DNA of 64,000 bases from Undibacterium sp. YM2 (GTDB lineage: Bacteria > Pseudomonadota > Gammaproteobacteria > Burkholderiales > Burkholderiaceae_D), in the NCBI RefSeq assembly GCF_009937975.1, contig NZ_AP018441.1:1-64000 (forward strand), written 5' to 3'. The translations under genes were made by a program, and so were the position numbers. Numbering within the stretch: the stretch's first letter is position 1; the number at the start of each line of letters is the position of its first letter. Below the pieces are notes generated by a model. It had not been told where the DNA came from, made no database searches, and saw only the letters and a program-made list of their open reading frames with translations. Shown here in pieces: positions 56,700-64,000 of this stretch.

Positions 56700-56841
56700 T
56701 TCGGTTGTTGATCTGAATCGCGATCTGAGTAACAAGTTTTGCCCAGCCTGTATATGATCCTTCGATCAGGCTGGGGCAGTAAAGAGTATCCAAAGGTGTA
56801 CCGTCAGTACCGTAATCAGAGCTTGCGGTCCTGAATTTGAC

Positions 56842-56877
56842 AGGCTGTTTTGCATAACGCAAAACAGCCTTTTTTTA
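56842..56877 (+). terminator. Rho-independent terminator after amtB
   Basis: AGGCTGTTTTGC and GCAAAACAGCCT form a perfect 12-bp stem with a 5-base loop and a T-run. It closes the torF-glnK-amtB operon 143 bases after the amtB stop. Confidence 0.9.
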
Positions 56878-56921
56878 TCTGGCTGCGAGTCTGCATCTGA
56901 ACATCTGCACAAGCACGGGTC

Positions 56922-56953
56922 AAAAAAATACGCCACCCGCAGGTGGCGTATTT
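56922..56953 (-). terminator. Rho-independent terminator of the TPR protein gene
   Basis: AAATACGCCACC and GGTGGCGTATTT form a perfect 12-bp stem with a 4-base loop. On the minus strand the stem is followed by a run of T residues. It lies 39 bases after the stop of the minus-strand gene. Confidence 0.88.
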
Positions 56954-56991
56954 CTTAACACGGTTTGTAAACTGAGGAGAGATTCACCAGC

Positions 56992-58272
56992 TTATTTTGC
57001 TTCAGGGGCAAATTTATTGGCGGGTACCAGCAGCCACAAGCGTGCAAAGTCAGCAGAACCGTCACTGCCTTTAACGGATTTCAGGATTTCAGCCGCCTTG
57101 TCGCGCTTGCCAGCTTTGAGGTAAGCCATGCCCAGATGCAGCTTGGCTTCTTCAGGATATTTCAGGCCACCTTTGGCGATACCTTGTTCCATCAGTGTCA
57201 GGCCTTTATCGTATTGGCCGTTAACAATATAGTTGTAACCAATGTTAACCAAGCCTATACCGGTCTTGGCATTCTTGGCGGCTGCTTCACCGGCATCGAG
57301 GCTCTTGATGTCGTCAGCAGCCTGTTTGTTGACGCGGTCACGCAATTGTTTTTGCTTGGCTGCTTCTTTTCCCGTGCCCAGTACATTGGCAGCATAGCCG
57401 GCATCCATTGCTGCCTTGGCTTCTGCAGGTGAGCCAGCCAACAAGGCTAACTCTGCCATATCGACAAAGTCCGCAGCATCTTCAATTTTGTCATTGAGCA
57501 ACAGCAGGCGGTAATAGTCGAGCTGCATACGTTCAGAAAAACCGGGCTTCTTGGTTACGCTATAAATCAGACCTGCCCAGTATTCAGGCGTTGGATACAG
57601 TGCTACCAGACGCTCCAGAGCCAAGGCATAGTTGGGCCAGTCCTTGAGCTGCTGGTAAGCGCTATACAGCAATTTAAGATTGTCGGAGCTAGGATTGCGT
57701 TTTGCTTTATCGTCCTCTGCAATCTGTGCGTTAACGACTTTGATGGTATTGGCAAAGTCATTTTCTATGTAGTAGGTCCGGGCGATAAGATTAGCCATGA
57801 CTTCATTGCCAGGTGCTTTTGCCAGGAAGCGCTCGGCCCATACTCTGGACTGTGCATATTTCTTTTCGCCAAAAAACATGCTGGCCATGGCTTCAGTCAG
57901 GCGCTGCTTCTCTGGATCTTTCAGAAAATCAGTCGAAATCATATATTCGAAGGAACTTGCCATCAGCGCTGAGTCATTGATGCTTGAAGCAACCACGGCA
58001 CGAAAGCGGTGGATGGTAAACAGTTCGAAAGGCGTTTTCTTTTCCAGGGCGGCATCCATGGCATTAATTTTTTCAAGGGCCTGAGGATATTGCTTGGCGT
58101 TCAGCAAGTCCTGGATTTCATTAAGCGGCTTGCCCATTTCTGGACGTACTGTCTGTTGCTTCGCAGGATCAGCCGCTTCTTGTGCCTGAACGGCATTCAC
58201 AGTCACGGGAGAGAAGCCAGAGCCAAGTGCTGCCAGCATCATGGCGGCGAACAGGTAAGAAGTTTTTTTCAT
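56992..58272 (-). CDS. Exported TPR-repeat protein
   Basis: This 426-residue protein has a signal peptide (to VNAVQAQ), then a helical, repeat-like body with segments such as LNAKQYPQALEKINAMD, YNYIVNGQYDKGLTLMEQGI and AKLHLGMAYLKAGKRDKAAE that look like tetratricopeptide repeats. It may act as a periplasmic scaffold. No specific family is recognised. ATG 58272 is preceded by GGAT; an in-frame start 66 bases upstream was rejected because it precedes the signal peptide. Confidence 0.75.
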   Translation of the reverse strand: MKKTSYLFAAMMLAALGSGFSPVTVNAVQAQEAADPAKQQTVRPEMGKPLNEIQDLLNAKQYPQALEKINAMDAALEKKTPFELFTIHRFRAVVASSINDSALMASSFEYMISTDFLKDPEKQRLTEAMASMFFGEKKYAQSRVWAERFLAKAPGNEVMANLIARTYYIENDFANTIKVVNAQIAEDDKAKRNPSSDNLKLLYSAYQQLKDWPNYALALERLVALYPTPEYWAGLIYSVTKKPGFSERMQLDYYRLLLLNDKIEDAADFVDMAELALLAGSPAEAKAAMDAGYAANVLGTGKEAAKQKQLRDRVNKQAADDIKSLDAGEAAAKNAKTGIGLVNIGYNYIVNGQYDKGLTLMEQGIAKGGLKYPEEAKLHLGMAYLKAGKRDKAAEILKSVKGSDGSADFARLWLLVPANKFAPEAK

Positions 58273-58465
58273 GAATGATCCAGATAAAAAATGAAAATCA
58301 TTGCAATAATGCAAAAACATTGTGCAACAATCAGTCAAAACACATCAATAATACAAATGACAACAGGCGTAGTACCGGCCTTCATCCCTGCTTATGCCCT
58401 GGCCGTTCCATGCAAGCCCGTTTCATAGTACGGAATCCGGCATTATAGCCGAGCTCTTGCCAGCA

Positions 58466-59104
58466 TTACCATTTGCAGCCTGTGTCCACAACGGCGCTCA
58501 CTGCCAGCGGGATGACAGCCAGTATGCCTATGCCCGAATATGCCTTCATGCACTCTTTCTTTTCTGCCCGTCTGGTGCCTTCACCCAGCCGCTTTTCCAG
58601 GCTGTCGCCGCGCCTGTGAGTGGCCTGTATCTGTTCAATTTCTGTGGGCTTCATGGCCAGGGCTGACTTGCGCACAGACTCCAGGTTCAGACCCAGTCCC
58701 GCTGGACTATCGGGACTGATACTCGTTTGAGTTGAGGGCTGGCTGACGGCGTCAGTTACGATTTCTGCCGCTGGCTGCTCTGGGCGGGTCAGTGATCTGG
58801 CAGGTTTATTCGTCGTGATGGGCCTGCTGGCTTCCTTCCTGGCTGGCTTTTCAGGTTTGGCAGGCACCTCCACAGGCTGGCTTGGCGTTGGGGCGACAGA
58901 CTTGGGGGCTATCGTCAATAATTGCAGGTACTGCATCAACGGATGGCTCTCACCCGCCCTCGTAGTGGCGTGTTGATGACGTAGTAATTGCCAGAAAAGC
59001 AGGTGGGCAAGAACGACCAGCAAGACGGTCATTGCCGGAAAACCAGGTCTGCTGAGCCCTTGATTTGCTGTTGAATGTGTAGTTGCCAGAGAAAATTGCA
59101 TCAT
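58466..59104 (-). CDS. Hypothetical TonB-like single-pass membrane protein
   Basis: This 212-residue protein has one N-terminal membrane helix (about 25-42, AMTVLLVVLAHLLFWQLL), then a Pro/Lys/Ala-rich periplasmic stretch (about 65-140) as in energy-transducing TonB-type proteins. Its C-terminal domain, with two Cys residues, is not the TonB fold I know. The function is unknown. It is on the same strand as the DUF2288 gene, 91 bases from it. Confidence 0.6.
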   Translation of the reverse strand: MMQFSLATTHSTANQGLSRPGFPAMTVLLVVLAHLLFWQLLRHQHATTRAGESHPLMQYLQLLTIAPKSVAPTPSQPVEVPAKPEKPARKEASRPITTNKPARSLTRPEQPAAEIVTDAVSQPSTQTSISPDSPAGLGLNLESVRKSALAMKPTEIEQIQATHRRGDSLEKRLGEGTRRAEKKECMKAYSGIGILAVIPLAVSAVVDTGCKW

Positions 59105-59195
59105 GCCTTTCCCAAACTGTACTGTTACGGTATCTCGACTCAGACAGCCCCTGCTTGTTAAAAGTTCATGTCAACACGCAATCCCACCGGCAATG

Positions 59196-59495
59196 TCATT
59201 TTTGTCTTTCCTGCACAAGTATCCAGGGCTTGACGACCACAGTCCAGTGTTGGGCATCCTGCTCCAGCCATGCCTGAGCCTGCTCATCGCTGACCTTGCC
59301 CATCTGGCCATGCTCAAGCAGGGCAGAGATCACATCTGCATGGTCTTCTGCCATGTGAAAGGCAACTTCGACCAGGTCCAGGCCGGGCTGGACGACCAGT
59401 ACCGTGCCACTGGCAAAATGACGTAATAACTCACTCCAGGGATAAGCTGCAGTTTCGAGATTGATCTTGCTACGTAAAATATCAGTATTGGACAT
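59196..59495 (-). CDS. DUF2288 family protein
   Basis: This 99-residue protein contains KINLETAAYPWSELLRHFAS, GLDLVEVAFHMAEDHAD and GKVSDEQAQAWLEQDAQHW then VVVKPWILVQ, matching DUF2288, a small family of unknown function. It is divergent from lapD. Confidence 0.82.
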   Translation of the reverse strand: MSNTDILRSKINLETAAYPWSELLRHFASGTVLVVQPGLDLVEVAFHMAEDHADVISALLEHGQMGKVSDEQAQAWLEQDAQHWTVVVKPWILVQERQK

Positions 59496-59708
59496 GAAAT
59501 TTAATTAAAATATATTGAGCCGGGGTGGTAAACAATGCGCAAACAATGCTCCACATCCATAATTTTATGCAAATCCTGAAATAAAGCGGAAGAAATAAGC
59601 GGGAAGGGCTATTTTCTTGTTAAAGTCGCCATAAGCATGACTTATTAATATTTAGAAAATTGCAGACAGAAATGAGTTCCAGGGAATGAAAACACTCAAA
59701 GAGACCTT

Positions 59709-61667
59709 ATGACGCTGAGACGCCAACTCCTTCTTGCCATATCCATCATCTTTTTTGCCGTGTTTCTTGGATTGCAAATCCTGTCTGTACTGACGATGCG
59801 GGACTATTTGCAGCAGCAACTGGCCTCGCATGCCCAGGATGCTGCCACCGCCTTGTCACGTCCGCTCGAAGAAGCACTGGCCAAGAATGACCAGACCCTG
59901 GCAAATATCCAGATATCGACCCTGTTTGACCGCGGTTATTATAAAAAAATCGTGGTCCTTGATCCCGCAGGCAAAGTGCTGCTGCACAAGGAACTGAGCG
60001 CGGGCAAGGACTATGTGCCAGCCTGGCTACCTGCCCTGTTTGATTTGCAAACCCCACCGGGTGAGGCTTTTATCTCTTCGGGCTGGCGTCAACTGGGCAA
60101 GGTGGTCGTCATCAGCCACCCGGCTTATGCTTACGATTACCTGTGGCGTTCGATGAGGGAAATGGCCTTGTGGATGTTTGCCATGTACCTGGTGGTCTGG
60201 GGCATGACTGTGGTCTTGCTGAGAATTATCCTGGGGCCGCTGGAAAAAATCGAAGAAGTCGCGATTGCCATACAGGCCAAGAATTTTCGCCGTATTGAAG
60301 TCGTGCCACAAACCCGCGAGCTGCAGCGTGTAGTGGTCGCCATGAATCACATGACAGAGCGCATATCGAGCCTGCTCGATGAAGAAATCGCCAGGGCAGA
60401 AAATTTCAGGCGCGAAGCTTTCATCGACAAAGTCAGTGGTCTCGAAAACCGTCATGGTTTTGACTTGCGCTTCAATCATCTGCTGTCAGAAGAAGGGCGC
60501 TTTGAAACTGCCGTTATCTTTGTGCTGGAGTTCGATGGTCTTAAAGAATACAACCATCAGCACGGCTATCAGCAAGGCGATATCCTGCTGGCCGATGTGG
60601 CGACGGTGGTCACGGAAGTCTTCAGCAAATATAGCAATATCCTGGGCCGCATAGGTGGCGCCTCGATGGCTGCGGTGTGTATCGATGTCGATCAAAAGAC
60701 CATGCAGTTGCTGGTAGATGCATTGCAATACCGCCTTAACCAGGTATTGCTGCGCGCCTCGCGCCAGGTCAGCCTGGCTGCCGGTGCCCTGGTGTTTGGC
60801 CCGGCGCAAACGCGTGGTGACATTTTCTCCCGGGCTGACCTGGCGATAGAAGTCATGCGCCAGGCTGGTAATGGGCAGATCAGCCTGACCCTTATGGAAG
60901 ACAGCGAAGCCGTCATCGCCGGTTCACATGGCTGGCGTACCCTGATCCACGATGCTCTGGCAGACCACCGCTGGGTTTTGTTTGCCCAGCCCGTCATGCG
61001 CCTGCAATTGCGCCAGCTTGTCCATCATGAAGTATTTTCGCGTTTGCTTGATACCCAGGGCAACCTGGTTCCGGCCAACCAGTTTTTACCCATGGCCCTG
61101 CGTCACCAGCTCATGCCCGAGATAGACCAGGCGGTAGTGACCCTGGTCATGGAAATGCTGCAAAAAAATCGCGGCACCTATAAAAATATCGCCATCAATG
61201 TGTCACTGCAATCGATGGAGAGCAAAGAGTTCTGTGAATGGTTGCAGGCGCGCCTCAAATATTCGCCAGAGCTGGCGGCCTTGCTGTCAGTGGAGATCAG
61301 TGAATTTGCCTGCGCCAGAGACCATGCCGTGACCAGGAAATTTGTCAGCGTCTTGCGTGATCTGGGTGTACGTTTTGGTGTCGATCATTTTGGCCTGGAT
61401 CCGCATGCCCTGAACTTTATCCGCGAAGTGCCGCCAGACTATATCAAGCTAGATGGCGGCCTGGTGCAGGAAGTTGCCACGAATGACAATAGCCATGCCC
61501 ACTTGCGCGCCATCGTCAAATTCGCGCAATCCCTGGGCATACCCCTGATAGCCCAGAATGTGGAAAGCGAAGCATCGCTGCAATTACTGATTGCAGATCA
61601 GGTCGAATGTGGACAGGGCTTTTATTTTGGCGCGCCAGAAAAGATAGTCATGGCTGAGGCAGGGTAA
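59709..61667 (+). CDS. lapD: LapD-type c-di-GMP receptor
   Basis: This 652-residue protein has a membrane helix (about 7-29), a periplasmic LapD/MoxY N-terminal domain (about 30-150), a second helix (about 150-172), HAMP, a degenerate GGDEF domain (GGASM at 316-320 instead of GGDEF) and a degenerate EAL domain (EVF at 441-443 instead of EAL). Loss of both catalytic motifs while keeping the folds is the hallmark of LapD, which binds c-di-GMP and holds the periplasmic protease LapG. The lapG gene is convergent, 40 bases away. The LapA-like adhesin is not in the window. Confidence 0.9.
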   Translation: MTLRRQLLLAISIIFFAVFLGLQILSVLTMRDYLQQQLASHAQDAATALSRPLEEALAKNDQTLANIQISTLFDRGYYKKIVVLDPAGKVLLHKELSAGKDYVPAWLPALFDLQTPPGEAFISSGWRQLGKVVVISHPAYAYDYLWRSMREMALWMFAMYLVVWGMTVVLLRIILGPLEKIEEVAIAIQAKNFRRIEVVPQTRELQRVVVAMNHMTERISSLLDEEIARAENFRREAFIDKVSGLENRHGFDLRFNHLLSEEGRFETAVIFVLEFDGLKEYNHQHGYQQGDILLADVATVVTEVFSKYSNILGRIGGASMAAVCIDVDQKTMQLLVDALQYRLNQVLLRASRQVSLAAGALVFGPAQTRGDIFSRADLAIEVMRQAGNGQISLTLMEDSEAVIAGSHGWRTLIHDALADHRWVLFAQPVMRLQLRQLVHHEVFSRLLDTQGNLVPANQFLPMALRHQLMPEIDQAVVTLVMEMLQKNRGTYKNIAINVSLQSMESKEFCEWLQARLKYSPELAALLSVEISEFACARDHAVTRKFVSVLRDLGVRFGVDHFGLDPHALNFIREVPPDYIKLDGGLVQEVATNDNSHAHLRAIVKFAQSLGIPLIAQNVESEASLQLLIADQVECGQGFYFGAPEKIVMAEAG

Positions 61668-61707
61668 ATGGAGAGTAACGTCAGGGCCTACTGAAACTGA
61701 AAGCCGC

Positions 61708-62409
61708 TCACATGCGTTTTTCTTTTTCCATTTTCTCTATCAACTCCTTCCACAGGCGCACAGTCGATGCGCCGCCCTTGCGGGTATTGCCGCTGGCCAG
61801 CCACAGGTCTTCATCATTAAAGCTATACACAGGAACCAGGTCACTGCGGGCTGAGCCCGGCTGTATCTCATCGACGAGATTGTCGAGTATCCAGGGCTCG
61901 GCGGCAGGCGTTGGATAGTAGGCCAGCACCATGTGCGTCTCACCTATGCGGGTCGCCCTGACATAGGTAATACGCAGGCGTTCAGCCGGTATACCCAGGT
62001 CTTTCAACGTCATGTACTTGGCAATCGCATAGTCTTCACAATCACCACCCCAGGATGCGATAAATTCTACCGGGGTCGCCCAATAATCATTGACGCCCCA
62101 GTGTTCCTGATCAGTGAAGTAGGGTACGCGGTTATAAAAATCATTCACCTGCCGCAAGACCGGCATTTCATAAAGCCCATCGACAGAGCGTGCTACATTT
62201 TTGGCAAAGTCCTTGCCTGCAGTGGCTTTGATCCTGTTGATGGCAATCTGCATTTGTGTCAGCCGACGCGGCCCTTCAGCGCCAAAGCGTTTGTGCACAT
62301 GCTCAATCAGGCCTTGCGAAAAATCCACCAAACCAGATACCACTGCCGGGCTCATGAGGCCCAGCAGTAAAAACAGGCTGGCAGCGATTTTCGCATCCTT
62401 ACTGCGCAT
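61708..62409 (-). CDS. lapG: LapG-type periplasmic cysteine protease
   Basis: This 233-residue bacterial transglutaminase-like cysteine protease has an N-terminal signal/anchor (about 8-28). The catalytic triad is visible: Cys124 in SWGGDCEDYAIAKY, His159 in GETHMVLAYY and Asp176 in WILDNLVD. LapG cleaves the N-terminal retention module of large adhesins when LapD is not bound to c-di-GMP. Its location tail-to-tail with lapD supports the assignment. Confidence 0.92.
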   Translation of the reverse strand: MRSKDAKIAASLFLLLGLMSPAVVSGLVDFSQGLIEHVHKRFGAEGPRRLTQMQIAINRIKATAGKDFAKNVARSVDGLYEMPVLRQVNDFYNRVPYFTDQEHWGVNDYWATPVEFIASWGGDCEDYAIAKYMTLKDLGIPAERLRITYVRATRIGETHMVLAYYPTPAAEPWILDNLVDEIQPGSARSDLVPVYSFNDEDLWLASGNTRKGGASTVRLWKELIEKMEKEKRM

Positions 62410-62545
62410 GGGTGGTTGATCTGGTAAGCATGAACAAGAGCAACAGTGTAGCTGTTTCTAGTGCCGCAATACCCGGATTTGTGGCTTTAAAAATTGTCAG
62501 ATGAAAATTGTTAGAATAGATCATCTCCCTCCTCAAGGAAAAGCC

Positions 62546-63592
62546 ATGTCAGAAAGTCAGCAAAACTGGATAGATTTACGCAGTGACACCGTCACCCGCC
62601 CTGGTCCTGCCATGCGTGAACTCATGCACACCGCCGAACTCGGTGATGATGTGTATGGTGATGACCCCACCGTCAATCGCCTGCAAGACTATGCCGCCGA
62701 CCTGTTTGGTTATGAAGCTGCCCTGTTCGCGCCATCCGGCACGCAAAGCAATTTGCTGACCCTGCTAGCGCATTGCGCCCGTGGTGATGAATATATCGTC
62801 GGGCAAGAGGCACACACCTATAAATACGAGGGCGGTGGTGCCGCCGTGCTGGGCAGCATACAACCACAACCCCTGACCAACCAGGCAGATGGCAGCATAG
62901 CCCTGGACGATATCGCCAATGCCATCAAGCCAGATGACTTTCACTTTGCCCGCAGCCGTTTGCTGGCACTGGAAAACACCATAGGCGGCAAGGTACTGCC
63001 ACCTGCCTATATAAAAGCTGCCACCAGCCTCGCCCATGAGCGCGGCCTGGCCACCCATCTGGATGGCGCACGCATATGCAATGCCATCGTCAAGCTGGGC
63101 ATCAGCCCCAGGCAGGCAGTGCTGGGATTTGACAGTGTTTCGGTCTGTTTGTCCAAGGGGCTGGGCGCACCTATAGGTTCTGTACTGTGTGGCAGTCATG
63201 ACTTGATCGCTCAGGCCAAACGCTGGCGCAAGATGCTGGGTGGTGGCATGCGCCAGGCCGGTATGCTCGCTGCTGCCGGTCTGTATGCGCTGGAGCGTAA
63301 TATTGCGCGTCTGGCAGAGGACCATGCCAATGCAGAACGTCTGGCGAATGGCTTGCGCCAGATCAGCGCCTTGCAAGTGCAAATGCCGCAAACCAATATC
63401 GTCTATGCCGACCTGCCCGCTACGGCCTGTGCCGGGCTGGCAGAACTCTTGCGCGAAAATGGCATCCTCGCCAGGGTCACCCCGCACATGCGCATGGTCA
63501 CCCATCTCGATGTCTCGGCTGCCGATATCGATAAAGTACTGTCAGTATTCCAGACTTACTTCAGCAAACATCCCGGCGTATCGGCTATCTGA
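62546..63592 (+). CDS. ltaE: Low-specificity L-threonine aldolase
   Basis: This 348-residue PLP enzyme splits L-threonine or L-allo-threonine to glycine and acetaldehyde. Motifs include [50 protein letters not shown] and the PLP lysine in [18 protein letters not shown] six bases before ATG 62546 supports the start; an upstream in-frame start at 62501 was rejected. It is monocistronic. Its stop overlaps the convergent gene by 8 bases. Confidence 0.93.
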   Translation: MSESQQNWIDLRSDTVTRPGPAMRELMHTAELGDDVYGDDPTVNRLQDYAADLFGYEAALFAPSGTQSNLLTLLAHCARGDEYIVGQEAHTYKYEGGGAAVLGSIQPQPLTNQADGSIALDDIANAIKPDDFHFARSRLLALENTIGGKVLPPAYIKAATSLAHERGLATHLDGARICNAIVKLGISPRQAVLGFDSVSVCLSKGLGAPIGSVLCGSHDLIAQAKRWRKMLGGGMRQAGMLAAAGLYALERNIARLAEDHANAERLANGLRQISALQVQMPQTNIVYADLPATACAGLAELLRENGILARVTPHMRMVTHLDVSAADIDKVLSVFQTYFSKHPGVSAI

Positions 63593-64000
63593 CATCCTGC
63601 ATGGGGCTGTACAGGATGATGCGGCTGACATGCAGGCTGGTCTGGTTTTCGCAGAGTCTTGCATGATCCACATAGGGCAGGTTACTTAGCCCCAGCCCGA
63701 GGTTGCTTTGCGGGTATTTAGCCTTGATGATGACATTGAACAGGCTCAGGCACTGGTGCAAATGACGCTGTCTTGCCTGTGAGAGATTTTCCAGGCTGAA
63801 GCTGACAGAGTTTCTCTCATGGGCCTGCCCCGGTTTCTGCTTTATCGATACCGGGAAAGAGACGCTGTTATTATTTGCGGCATTGGTGATGGTTTGCAGC
63901 CAGCTACGGGTAGCTGCGTCATACACAATACGGCAGCTCAGGATATCACCAGGTTTAACTGGCATGCTCGGCCCGCCAAAGCAGGTTTGCGCAGTTTTTT
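63585..64000 (-). CDS. Partial gene of unknown function at the right edge
   Basis: The reading frame is open to the window end, so the 5' end is missing. The internal Met at 63965 is probably not the start, because the frame continues upstream with CFGGPS. The visible 138 residues (PGDILSCRIVYDAATRSWLQ, NSVSFPVSIKQKPG, NSVSFSLENLSQARQRHLHQ) suggest a beta-rich C-terminal domain. No family is recognised. Confidence 0.5.
   Translation of the reverse strand, partial: KTAQTCFGGPSMPVKPGDILSCRIVYDAATRSWLQTITNAANNNSVSFPVSIKQKPGQAHERNSVSFSLENLSQARQRHLHQCLSLFNVIIKAKYPQSNLGLGLSNLPYVDHARLCENQTSLHVSRIILYSPMQDVR

Overview
The window looks like the start of a Burkholderiales chromosome, most likely from the family Oxalobacteraceae and perhaps an Undibacterium-like organism. 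The evidence is the dnaA-dnaN-gyrB order beginning about 200 bases into the window, the betaproteobacterial order rsmB-DUF4390-ntrY-ntrX, several small families typical of Burkholderiales (DUF3567, DUF1840, DUF2288), and a moderate GC content. The genus is an inference. No rRNA, tRNA, insertion sequence or CRISPR array was seen.

Layout. 1-6 kb: replication genes with a DnaA box and spacers full of dispersed palindromic repeats. 6.1-9.4 kb: an A/T-richer accessory island holding a PIN-domain nuclease gene and, convergent with it, a retron-type reverse transcriptase fused to a trypsin-like protease, with a structured candidate msr-msd RNA upstream. 9.4-13.3 kb: esterase, ClpP paralogue, M20 amidohydrolase, membrane protein. 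13.5-17.5 kb: a four-gene peptide-type ABC transporter with no binding protein gene. 17.9-21.4 kb: erythromycin-esterase-like protein, a 103-bp palindromic element and three copies of a short RNA gene carrying anti-Shine-Dalgarno motifs. 21.4-28 kb: DUF817, allantoinase PuuE behind a sigma-54 promoter, a porin, an ECF41 sigma factor with its own and a target promoter, a CPBP protease and an orphan NuoB-like protein. 28-36 kb: assorted metabolic and regulatory genes. 36-43 kb: ntrX, ntrY, DUF4390, rsmB and neighbours. 43-51.7 kb: lipoproteins, an orphan histidine kinase, the DUF1501/DUF1800 pair and DUF2076. 51.7-57 kb: comM, ubiK and a sigma-54/NtrC-controlled torF-glnK-amtB operon. 57-64 kb: a TPR protein, a LapD/LapG c-di-GMP adhesion switch, threonine aldolase and a gene running off the right edge.

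How the genes work together. Nitrogen control is a recurring theme: glnK-amtB and puuE both lie behind -24/-12 promoters, and ntrYX is present. The ECF41 sigma factor and its AhpD-like neighbour share an identical promoter motif. LapD and LapG form a known inside-out signalling pair.

Three genes (ntrY, rsmB and a small lipoprotein gene) each carry an apparent one-base deletion within 5 kb, beside or inside short homopolymer runs. This needs a read-level check before they are called real pseudogenes.

The most notable candidates for new biology are the retron-protease/PIN locus and the triplicated anti-SD small RNAs.
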